DNA of 19,902 nucleotides from JBAWYM01 sp037143575 (GTDB lineage: Bacteria; Patescibacteriota; Gracilibacteria; Peribacterales; Peribacteraceae): assembly GCA_037143575.1 (NCBI GenBank), contig JBAWYM010000036.1, positions 1 through 19,902 on the forward strand. The letters are read 5' to 3'. A model generated the notes under the pieces. It did not search any database. It was given only the letters and a program-made list of their open reading frames with translations, and was not told the origin of the DNA. Below, piece after piece: positions 13,533-19,902 of this stretch (its first letter is position 1; every line of letters begins with the position of its first letter). Made by a program: the position numbers and the translations under genes.

Positions 13533-13561
13533 AGCCTAGGGGAGTGGGTGGAACAATGCAA
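13533..13561 (-). promoter_or_regulatory. rpsT promoter TTGCAT-17-TAGGCT
   Basis: On the minus strand TTGCAT (complement of 13556-13561) and TAGGCT (complement of 13533-13538) are separated by 17 nt. The ATG at 13523 follows 9 nt after the -10. Confidence 0.55.
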
Positions 13562-13578
13562 GCGGAGAAGATAGAAAA

Positions 13579-13710
13579 GATGGAAAGGAAGAAAAGGATT
13601 GAAAGGACGATACAAAAAAATTCTCACCGTATTATTGACCGCTTCTTCTTTTCAATCCTTTGATTCCTTGAATTCCTTTCCATCCTATCCCATCCTATCC
13701 CATCCTATCT
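13579..13710. repeat. Word-repeat inverted repeat and 10-bp tandem repeat between rpsT and glmS
   Basis: Two perfect 12-bp arm pairs are nested: outer 13579-13590 with 13673-13684, inner 13593-13604 with 13650-13661. The words are GGAAAGG/GGATTGAAAGG and their complements. The right arm runs straight into a tandem repeat, CATCCTATCC twice (13681-13700) and CATCCTATCT (13701-13710), which ends just before the glmS -35 box. A further CCATCCTAT copy abuts the glmS ATG. An A-run at 13614-13620 lies in the loop. Confidence 0.65.
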
Positions 13711-13712
13711 CA

Positions 13713-13740
13713 TTGACTCCAAGCCCAAAATGATTACCCT
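13713..13740 (+). promoter_or_regulatory. glmS promoter candidate TTGACT-16-TACCCT
   Basis: TTGACT (13713-13718) and TACCCT (13735-13740) are 16 nt apart. The glmS ATG follows 11 nt after the -10. The leader would be about 4-5 nt, so no glmS ribozyme is possible between promoter and gene. Confidence 0.4.
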
Positions 13741-13751
13741 GCTTCCATCCT

Positions 13752-15524
13752 ATGTGTGGAATAATCGGATACATCGGAAAGCGGCCGGATGCGGGTTTCC
13801 TGGTTATGGAGGGGCTGAAGAAGCTGGAGTACCGCGGGTACGATTCTTGGGGTATCGCCTGTAAGAGAGGAAATGTCGTACAGGTGACGAAGGAAATCGG
13901 AAAAGTAAGCGGGGTCGACTCTGCGAAATTCTCTGAGACATGTCATCTGGCTCTCGCACACACACGGTGGGCCACCCATGGAGGAGTGACGCCCGAGAAT
14001 GCCCATCCGCACGTTTCCTGCGACGGATCGATCGCGGTGATCCACAATGGCATTGTCGAGAACTATGAAGTGCTGAAGGAGGAATTGATCCGTAAGGGGC
14101 ATACCTTCCGTACTCCCACGGATACCGAAGTCATTCCGCATCTCATCGAAGAGGAGCTGAAGTCCGATGCGGATTTCGCTGGAGCGGTACGTCGCGCTTG
14201 TCTGCGTTTCCAGGGACGCTTCGCCATCGTCGCGATTCAGAGCGAATCCGATCTCCTCGTTGCCGCACGCACCGGCTCCCCTCTCATCGTCGGTGTGGGA
14301 AAAGACGGGTACTTCGTCGCTTCGGATACGCCGGCATTCATCGAGTGGACCAATGTCGTGCAGTACCTCGACGATGGAGAGATGGTGGTGACCGACGGCC
14401 AGTCGATCCTTTTCTCCGATCTCATGACCGGCGAGGAGCGCATCAAGCGGGAGATCGCGCTGACGATCACACCGGAGCAATCGCAAAAGGGGAAATTCGA
14501 GCACTTCATGCTCAAGGAAATCATGGATCAGAAGGAATCCATCGCTCGGGCAGTGAATCAGGACGATCCGGCAATCCTTGCCCTCGCCGAAGCCATACGC
14601 TCTGCACAAGGGACATTTCTCGTGGGCTGCGGCACCGCAGGCAAGTCCTGCATGGCTGCCGAATACTTCTTCTCGGTCATCGCAGGTCATCACGTGAACT
14701 ACGCACCAGCAAGCGAATTCAAGCTCTATCATCGCTTCCTCAAGCCCGAGAGCTTGCTCATCGCCGTCAGCCAGAGCGGAGAAACGGCAGACGTCCTCGA
14801 AGCGATGGCTGTCGCCCGTAAGGCCGGATCCAAAGTCCTCGCGATCGTGAACGTGGAAGGTTCCTCCATCGCTCGCGAAGCGGACTACGCTCTCCTGATT
14901 AATGCGGGTCCGGAGCGCGCCGTCGCCTCGACGAAAGCTCTGACCGGACAAATGGCCGTCCTCCTCCTCATCGCCTACGCCATGTACGGCAATCTGCAAA
15001 AAGGACGAACACGTTTACTGGAAACAGCATCCGCCATCAACGACATGCTCAATCCCCGCTACATCGAGCGCATCGCGGACATCGCCGAGAAGATCAAGGA
15101 TGCGCAGAACCTCTATATCATCGGCAAGGGCTGGAATTACCCGATGGCGATGGAGAGTGCGATCAAGATTCAGGAAGTGAGCTACATCCATGCGGAGGGC
15201 TTCGCCGGTGGCGAGCTGAAGCACGGTCCGATTGCCTTGATCGAAGAAGGCACGCCCTGCCTCGTCCTCGTGGGCAATGATGAAGTGAAGTCCGATATCA
15301 TTTCCAACGCCACCCAGCTGAAGGCCCGCGGCGGATTCATCATCGGTGTCGCTCCACAGCACAATGATGTCTTCGACCTCTGGATCAAAGTTCCGGATGC
15401 CGATACGGCTCAGGCGCTCGTGAATATCATTCCGGTGCAGGTCCTCGCGTATTTCCTGGCTGTGAAGCGTGGGATGGATCCGGATATGCCACGGAACCTT
15501 GCGAAGAGTGTGACGGTGAAGTGA
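13752..15524 (+). CDS. glmS: Glutamine-fructose-6-phosphate aminotransferase (isomerizing)
   Basis: A 590-residue enzyme making glucosamine-6-phosphate from fructose-6-phosphate and glutamine, the first step towards UDP-GlcNAc for peptidoglycan. Cys2 directly after Met is the glutaminase nucleophile, which fixes the start. The glutaminase domain shows LEYRGYDSWG (25-34), HTRWATHG (70-77) and HNGIVENY (98-105). Two SIS domains follow, with SQSGET at about 340-345 and the catalytic Q-E-V-S-Y-I-H-A-E-G-F-x-G-G-E-L-K-H-G-P segment at about 471-490. The C-terminus DPDMPRNLAKSVTVK is the canonical ending. The length is slightly below the 609 residues of E. coli. The long open frame on the opposite strand is a shadow. 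Downstream, TGTGAC (15509-15514) and GTCACA (15534-15539) could form a weak stem over the stop. Confidence 0.97.
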   Translation: MCGIIGYIGKRPDAGFLVMEGLKKLEYRGYDSWGIACKRGNVVQVTKEIGKVSGVDSAKFSETCHLALAHTRWATHGGVTPENAHPHVSCDGSIAVIHNGIVENYEVLKEELIRKGHTFRTPTDTEVIPHLIEEELKSDADFAGAVRRACLRFQGRFAIVAIQSESDLLVAARTGSPLIVGVGKDGYFVASDTPAFIEWTNVVQYLDDGEMVVTDGQSILFSDLMTGEERIKREIALTITPEQSQKGKFEHFMLKEIMDQKESIARAVNQDDPAILALAEAIRSAQGTFLVGCGTAGKSCMAAEYFFSVIAGHHVNYAPASEFKLYHRFLKPESLLIAVSQSGETADVLEAMAVARKAGSKVLAIVNVEGSSIAREADYALLINAGPERAVASTKALTGQMAVLLLIAYAMYGNLQKGRTRLLETASAINDMLNPRYIERIADIAEKIKDAQNLYIIGKGWNYPMAMESAIKIQEVSYIHAEGFAGGELKHGPIALIEEGTPCLVLVGNDEVKSDIISNATQLKARGGFIIGVAPQHNDVFDLWIKVPDADTAQALVNIIPVQVLAYFLAVKRGMDPDMPRNLAKSVTVK

Positions 15525-15578
15525 ACCAACATTGTCACAGATATTTCTTGCTACAGCAGAACGTGATGTTAAACTTAA

Positions 15579-15584
15579 TATACT
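15579..15584 (+). promoter_or_regulatory. -10 candidate TATACT before the small gene at 15599
   Basis: TATACT lies 14 nt before the ATG at 15599, giving a leader of about 8 nt. No -35 box is recognisable. Confidence 0.35.
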
Positions 15585-15598
15585 TTTCCAATTTATCC

Positions 15599-15907
15599 AT
15601 GATCGATCTACATGTTCTCGACATGCATCGCCAATTGCATCATGAAAATCATGATAAAGATGTGCGTGTTCTGGCCTGCAACGGATGCAATGGTCTTCCT
15701 CATGCCCTTGCAGAATGTCGACGTGATACGGAACTCTTGTTGCAGATTTCCCAGGAAAATCCTCTGCGTTTCTCTGAAACAGGCGTCATCGCATCCATGA
15801 GAAGGAAATGCGCCGACGATGGCATTGAAGATTTCCAAGACACATTGAAAGTTCTTACTGGTGTCGACACAGTCATAGAGAAAAACTTCAAGATCACTCG
15901 CAAATGA
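15599..15907 (+). CDS. Hypothetical 102-residue protein with CxxC
   Basis: A small soluble protein without a recognised family. The N-terminus is His-rich (about 5-18), followed by a C-N-G-C pair at 27-30 and further cysteines at 40 and 71. The remaining sequence looks helical with a basic end. The clustered His and Cys suggest metal binding, but no known zinc-finger spacing is seen. The frame stays open back to 15521, overlapping the glmS stop. I chose the ATG at 15599 because a TATACT box precedes it, though the ATG at 15566 would also be possible. It is convergent with the transpeptidase gene, 38 nt apart. Confidence 0.55.
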   Translation: MIDLHVLDMHRQLHHENHDKDVRVLACNGCNGLPHALAECRRDTELLLQISQENPLRFSETGVIASMRRKCADDGIEDFQDTLKVLTGVDTVIEKNFKITRK

Positions 15908-15945
15908 AGATAGAAATCGCCAATCCTCAAATCGCGAATCGTTCT

Positions 15946-18474
15946 TCAGTATTTCTCATCCGGCGCGATCCCGTAGTACTTGAAGAGAAATGCTGTGATG
16001 TCTTTGAAGACCGGAGCCGCCGACTGCACTCCCAGTTCCGATCCTTTGGCCTTCGGCCGGTCGAACTTCACGAGGACGACGAACTTGGGGTGATCTGCGG
16101 GGGCGTATCCGGCAAAGGAGGTAATCACCGAGCCCGTTCCCGTCTCGTACCTTCCGCCCGGACCGGCGATCTGGCTGGTCCCGGTTTTGCCAGCGATGAG
16201 GTAGCCTTTGATCTTCGCTGCTTTCGCATAACCGTTGTTTACAGAGCTCACGAGCATGGCGGTGATCGTTGCAGCTGTTTCGGGCGTGATGACCTGATCC
16301 ACAACTTTGGGGATCATTGTTTCGATAGAGCCATCATTATGAATCACATGGTCGATGATGGTTGGCTTCATCAGTTTCCCCTGATTGGCGAGGGCGGCAA
16401 ACGCCGTAGTCATCTGAAGAGGAGTCGCAGCGACACCCTGACCGAAAGCAGCGGTAGCGAGAAGGGTGTTGCTCCAATCTTTCCACGGGGGGACATCCCC
16501 TGGCAATTCGTCCTCCAATTCTATACCGGTAATGTGACCAAAACCGAAACGATCCAGTGAACGATACAACAGTTTTCGGCCCAGTTTGGCCGAAACACTC
16601 GTCATACAGGTATTGATGGAGAATTCCAGACAGTTCGTCATGGTCACCTTGCCGTAGAATTTGAATAACGCATTCTGGATGGTGAATTCATCTACCTTCA
16701 CTGGCCCGAAGTCGTCGTAGATATCATTGGGTGTCACCTCTCCCTGATCGATCGCAATCGCCATCGTGACCGGCTTCATGACGGAACCCGGCTCATACAC
16801 CGCCTGAACTGCGCGGTTGAGGTACGCTCCGACGCCGATCCCATTCTTGAACTTTAGCCAGACATCGCTACGAGCTGTGGGAAAGATTTCGATGCGTGTC
16901 GTCTCGCCGAGGTAGTAGTAGTAGCGCGTGATATCCCGGAGATCGTAGAGCTGCTCGATATCCGTCAGTGCCTTCTGCTTCTCGGGGGAAAGCAATGCCC
17001 TGCCCTCGTTTGTGAAGACTCCTTGGATGAAATCTTTGAGGATAAATGCCCGTGTATCCGGATGGTAGATCTCGACGACGATCAGCTTCTGATGATCAGG
17101 ATCGAGGATCATCGGCACCTTTTCAAACACCGCACCATATTCATTACTGTCGAACAGCGGAGCGTTTACGAGAGCGATGATGCGCCCCGTTTCGGGATTC
17201 ATGACGATCGCCTGTCCACTATCGGCATCCGCGGACTTCACGGCTACTTTCATGATCGATTCCACTTCCTTCTGGATCGTCCTATCGATCGTCAGGACGA
17301 TGGAATCCCCGTCATGAGCATCGATGATCTTCTGATCGGATGTCAGAATCTGCCCTCCAGAAGGATCTTTGACGGAGCTAATCAGTCCCTCCTGCCCCCT
17401 TAGCTGTGGTTCGAATGTTCGCTCTATACCATACTGAGCTTCCTGATTCTGATTGAGAAACCCCACGACCTGTGATGCGACGGTGGCATCGGGATAGAAT
17501 CGCCAGTGCTCCGGCAGCAGAGCAATACAACGCAGGGGATCATTGATCTTCGCAGCATCCTCTGCAGTAGCTGATGCGCGCTTCGACAGAAGTGTTGCTT
17601 GGAGAGAGGCAATCTGTGCCTCGTGAATGCGCGCGGATAATGCAAGGGGAAGATGATGCATGACTGCGATGAAGCGCAGCGGTCTGCCAGTGAGCAACCC
17701 CTCGAGGACGGTGACATCCAGACGGAGGGGCTCGGAGAGTGCGCGCGCTATTGAAGTCAATTTTCCCTGATTGACGCTTTCGGGATCTGCAGAGATGAGG
17801 CGTGAGGTGCGATTGACGCTCACTCCTGCAATCGCCAGATCCTCGACGGTCTTCAATTGCAATTTGTTTGCGCCGTACACCAGCGGGACGAAGTGTACTT
17901 TCTTTTCGGAGATCCTCTCCTGAATAGAGCGCGCGAAGAGTCTGCGAACCTCGGTGATGTCCGGAGGAGGTGGAGGGGCGGAAGGAGCCACGATCGGTTG
18001 CGGCACAATTCCTTGTGAAGCGACTGGAACACTCAGTCCTGCCAACGGATCAAAAGCGCTCTTATAGAATGCCATCAACTCACGGGGACATGTAGACTCA
18101 CCCGCAGAACAAACCGCATGAAATTCGGGAGATACCAAAATATCCGAAAGCTTCTCTGCAATCATGATAGGATTGTCTGTCACCACGGGATCGACGTAGA
18201 CGAGATCAAGCGTCGTGTTCGTTGCGAGGACAGTAGAATCGTTCGTTTTGCTGCTTTGGGAAAGGATTTCACCTCGTCTGGCCGGAAGAACCACTCCACG
18301 ATAATGAAGGCTTTGTGCGGAGGCGAGATAGGAACTTCCATTCAAAACCTGAAGATCAATCAATCGTGCGACGATGATAAGCCCGGCCATACCCAGCATA
18401 ATACTGAGAAGCAGCATTCTCTGCTTGTACGAGCGATGCCTCTGCGTATCGGAGAATGAATGGACTGGAGACAT
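15946..18474 (-). CDS. ftsI: FtsI/PBP2-type class B penicillin-binding protein (transpeptidase) with insertions
   Basis: An 842-residue septal or elongation transpeptidase that cross-links peptidoglycan outside the membrane. A membrane anchor lies at about 20-42. The active-site motifs are complete: SVMK at 564-567 (nucleophile Ser564), SIN at 619-621 and KTGT at 763-766. The GYAPADHPKFVVLVKFDRPK-type segment near 789-808 is FtsI/SpoVD-like; no PASTA domain follows. It is longer than usual (about 550-700). A proline-rich stretch (APPPPP) lies near 166-171 in the dimerisation region. About 100 extra residues (about 445-550) precede the SxxK box, where FtsI normally has only a short linker. The frame remains open to an ATG at 18558 (870 residues), but TATACT sits 9 nt before the ATG at 18474, which I prefer. 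The gene is divergent from the lipoprotein gene. Confidence 0.92.
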   Translation of the reverse strand: MSPVHSFSDTQRHRSYKQRMLLLSIMLGMAGLIIVARLIDLQVLNGSSYLASAQSLHYRGVVLPARRGEILSQSSKTNDSTVLATNTTLDLVYVDPVVTDNPIMIAEKLSDILVSPEFHAVCSAGESTCPRELMAFYKSAFDPLAGLSVPVASQGIVPQPIVAPSAPPPPPDITEVRRLFARSIQERISEKKVHFVPLVYGANKLQLKTVEDLAIAGVSVNRTSRLISADPESVNQGKLTSIARALSEPLRLDVTVLEGLLTGRPLRFIAVMHHLPLALSARIHEAQIASLQATLLSKRASATAEDAAKINDPLRCIALLPEHWRFYPDATVASQVVGFLNQNQEAQYGIERTFEPQLRGQEGLISSVKDPSGGQILTSDQKIIDAHDGDSIVLTIDRTIQKEVESIMKVAVKSADADSGQAIVMNPETGRIIALVNAPLFDSNEYGAVFEKVPMILDPDHQKLIVVEIYHPDTRAFILKDFIQGVFTNEGRALLSPEKQKALTDIEQLYDLRDITRYYYYLGETTRIEIFPTARSDVWLKFKNGIGVGAYLNRAVQAVYEPGSVMKPVTMAIAIDQGEVTPNDIYDDFGPVKVDEFTIQNALFKFYGKVTMTNCLEFSINTCMTSVSAKLGRKLLYRSLDRFGFGHITGIELEDELPGDVPPWKDWSNTLLATAAFGQGVAATPLQMTTAFAALANQGKLMKPTIIDHVIHNDGSIETMIPKVVDQVITPETAATITAMLVSSVNNGYAKAAKIKGYLIAGKTGTSQIAGPGGRYETGTGSVITSFAGYAPADHPKFVVLVKFDRPKAKGSELGVQSAAPVFKDITAFLFKYYGIAPDEKY

Positions 18475-18483
18475 AGGGACCGC

Positions 18484-18489
18484 AGTATA
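18484..18489 (-). promoter_or_regulatory. -10 box TATACT choosing the ATG at 18474
   Basis: On the minus strand TATACT lies 9 nt before the ATG at 18474 and inside the longer frame from 18558. This makes the longer start unlikely. The -35 region is weak. Confidence 0.5.
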
Positions 18490-18597
18490 CCTGACGAAAG
18501 GTACGAGAGGTTTGGAAACGGTTATTGAGGCTTGAAAGGTTTGGTTGATAAGATGCATCAGTCCTCGAGAAGTTCTCCGTCGTAGAAGACCTTTACA

Positions 18598-18625
18598 TTG
18601 CGTCTTCCCTCTCCGTTGCTAAACT
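18598..18625 (+). promoter_or_regulatory. Promoter TTGCGT-16-TAAACT, leaderless
   Basis: TTGCGT (18598-18603) and TAAACT (18620-18625) are 16 nt apart. The lipoprotein ATG follows the -10 by exactly 6 nt. Confidence 0.55.
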
Positions 18626-18631
18626 CAGACT

Positions 18632-19489
18632 ATGCAACAGAAATTTCTCCTCACCATTTCGACGATTGCTATTTTCCTGACCTCGTGTGGTACGCCCCTA
18701 CCCCCGCCTCTTGCCTTGCCTCAGGGCGACCAGATGTATTCCGGGACACTCCTCCCCTCCTCTCTTGATGTCCTACGCAGAGGCTCTCATCTTCTTCGGA
18801 GAACCGGTGTCAAAGAATGCCCGATTGTTCCGACATTGGATTGTCTATATGTGGAAAGCAGCACCGTCAATCTTCGCCTCCTCGAGGGACGTCCGGTGAG
18901 CATTATTGGTGTGATAGAGCGCAACAATCGTCCGGAGGATATGTTTGTTCTCATAGCGAAGGTGGCGCATTCCCTGACGACTCAAACAGATGCAATCACC
19001 TTCAATTCTTTGGGTTTCTTCGCCTTGATCCCCGAGCTCTGGATTAGGCAGAAAACGACGGGGGTTGATCTGGCGTTTTCTGTCTCCGGTTCCACTCTGC
19101 CGTTAGTATCCGTCAAGCGGATGAAGGCCGATATTCTACCCGACGGACCTCCGTTTGTGGTCGATGGACGACATGCTATCCGCATTTCTGATGCTGCTAC
19201 GGCTTCAGAAAACATCACCGTAGATCTGTCTGATGATTTCCTAGTACTGCACTTTAATGGTTTAGCGGCTCAGGATTCGGACATTGCTCGTAGTCAATGG
19301 TCTGATTTCCTTTCCTCTATACGGTTCATTATGCAGACATCTAGCGATGTATCTAGCACGACATCTGTCGATGGAATTCCCTGTGGTGGTGTTGCGGGGA
19401 TTCTCTGTCCGACGGGACAGTATTGCGCGATCACCGATGCAAAGCTAAATATCGGAAGATGTATGGGAGGGAAGCAGACTAAGCCGTAG
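18632..19489 (+). CDS. Predicted lipoprotein with C-terminal four-Cys module
   Basis: A 285-residue secreted protein. Residues 1-19 form a lipoprotein signal peptide with lipobox LTSC, so Cys19 would be lipidated and the protein anchored on the outer face of the membrane. A proline-rich spacer (about 22-30) follows. The body (about 60-240) is strand-rich and matches no family I know. The end carries four cysteines at 251, 259, 265 and 277 in the pattern C-G-G-V-A-G-I-L-C-P-x-G-Q-Y-C, then C-M. This resembles the small disulfide-rich 'CGG-AG--CP-GY-C' modules found at the ends of many extracytoplasmic proteins. The start is fixed by a good promoter and the signal peptide. The gene is divergent from the transpeptidase gene; a shared envelope role is inference from position only. 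Confidence 0.82.
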   Translation: MQQKFLLTISTIAIFLTSCGTPLPPPLALPQGDQMYSGTLLPSSLDVLRRGSHLLRRTGVKECPIVPTLDCLYVESSTVNLRLLEGRPVSIIGVIERNNRPEDMFVLIAKVAHSLTTQTDAITFNSLGFFALIPELWIRQKTTGVDLAFSVSGSTLPLVSVKRMKADILPDGPPFVVDGRHAIRISDAATASENITVDLSDDFLVLHFNGLAAQDSDIARSQWSDFLSSIRFIMQTSSDVSSTTSVDGIPCGGVAGILCPTGQYCAITDAKLNIGRCMGGKQTKP

Positions 19490-19902
19490 TATTTCCATTG
19501 AGGGTTTCTACGATAATAGCTTCCCAGACTTATCTATCCGACTTTCTTGATCCTTCGCATTTAATGGGCATAACGAGAGGAGTTGAACTCTGATACCAAT
19601 TTGCAATTGAAAAGATACTAATCCAGTGCTGAAAAGCGACATCCTCTCGTACCGCGCCTGCCCTTCCGTAGCTCCGTAGCGAAGGAGGGAAGTGTTTACC
19701 AATACCAGGAAAGCGTAGCCGACACCTCAGATTCATTAGTAGTGTTTCAAACGCGAAGTGGTATCACATAGTTATTAGAGGTTTTCTGAGATGGAAATCT
19801 GAAATGTTCTATTCTTTTACGAGAGCCCATATATTTCAAAAATATTGTGTGATATACATATGCGCAATATCCTTTTAGAATTTGCTTAATCATATTCGTA
19901 TA
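19490..19902. other. Non-coding right end of window
   Basis: No credible gene is seen in these 413 bases. A 7-bp inverted repeat (GGGAAGC near 19471-19477, GCTTCCC near 19521-19527) spans the end of the lipoprotein gene. The segment 19591-19766 is a terminal-inverted-repeat element, listed separately. From about 19770 the sequence becomes clearly AT-rich compared with the rest of the window. A -10-like TATACA lies near 19854, but the ATG after it opens only nine codons. Confidence 0.5.
19591..19766. repeat. Second MITE-like element with TGATACCA ends
   Basis: The left end 19591-19612 and right end 19745-19766 are inverted repeats matching at 18 of 22 positions, both beginning TGATACCA. The left end also resembles the left end of the element at 454-616, sharing TGATACCAATT, then CAATT and AAAAG at similar spacing. 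Inside, CCTTC (19662-19666) and GAAGG (19681-19685) flank a direct repeat CCGTAGC. There is no coding potential and no clear target-site duplication. Confidence 0.55.

Noticed and set aside
13681..13710. A possible CRISPR-like repeat
   Set aside because: The three 10-bp units are directly adjacent with no spacers, so this is a simple tandem repeat.
13524..13751. A glmS ribozyme or riboswitch upstream of glmS
   Set aside because: The likely promoter lies only about 12 nt before the start, and the upstream region is word repeats without the conserved ribozyme core.
13734..14999. A 421-codon open frame on the minus strand opposite glmS
   Set aside because: It overlaps a complete, motif-rich glmS gene, has no promoter, and its composition (rich in His, Arg, Asp, Gly) is that of an antisense shadow.
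1..19902. An alternative code with TGA as glycine, as in Gracilibacteria or Absconditabacteria
   Set aside because: TGA ends tyrS, glmS and the lysine-rich gene at the expected family C-termini, and no core gene contains an internal TGA.

Overview
The window is a compact bacterial region of roughly 50% GC. It reads with the standard bacterial code: TGA ends tyrS, glmS and the lysine-rich protein gene. It carries core genes (tyrS, rpsT, ruvX, glmS, an FtsI-type transpeptidase gene, an RluA-family pseudouridine synthase gene) beside proteins of unusual architecture. These include a sigma region 4 fused to HARE-type winged helices and a lysine-rich tail fused to an EF-Tu-domain-2-like barrel. 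Clear Shine-Dalgarno sequences are almost absent. This best fits a Candidate Phyla Radiation bacterium, perhaps Peregrinibacteria/Peribacteria. That placement is inference; no rRNA gene is present.

Layout. 1-160: two TTCA-loop hairpins, possibly the edge of an IS200/IS605-like element. 235-444: small membrane protein. 454-790: repeat-rich DNA including a 163-bp element with terminal inverted repeats. 791-1648 (-): lysine-rich/EF-like protein gene and a small partner. 1834-2976 (+): malic enzyme. 3212-3666 (+): two small ORFs. 3663-5217 (-): tyrS and a small downstream gene. 5299-6743 (+): unknown protein and pseudouridine synthase. 6814-8628 (-): FecR/Ig-like membrane protein. 8704-9876 (+): large unknown protein. 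10028-11155 (-): GspE/PilB-type ATPase. 11381-13523 (-): sigma-4/HARE regulator, ruvX, rpsT. 13752-15907 (+): glmS and a small unknown gene. 15946-18474 (-): FtsI-type transpeptidase. 18632-19489 (+): lipoprotein. 19490-19902: non-coding, with a second terminal-inverted-repeat element.

How the genes relate. There is no large operon; genes mostly stand singly or in pairs with their own promoters. Envelope functions recur: GlmS supplies glucosamine-6-phosphate for peptidoglycan and surface sugars, the transpeptidase cross-links septal wall, and the FecR/Ig protein and lipoprotein face outward. Translation functions recur too (TyrRS, S20, pseudouridine synthase, EF-like protein).

The most notable signals are regulatory and structural. 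First, many genes have a -10 box only 6-9 nt before the ATG, implying leaderless or nearly leaderless mRNAs. Second, two short elements share TGATACCA ends. Third, several gene boundaries carry inverted repeats built from low-complexity words, some enclosing the stop codons. I found no defence island, CRISPR array, tRNA or complete transposase gene.
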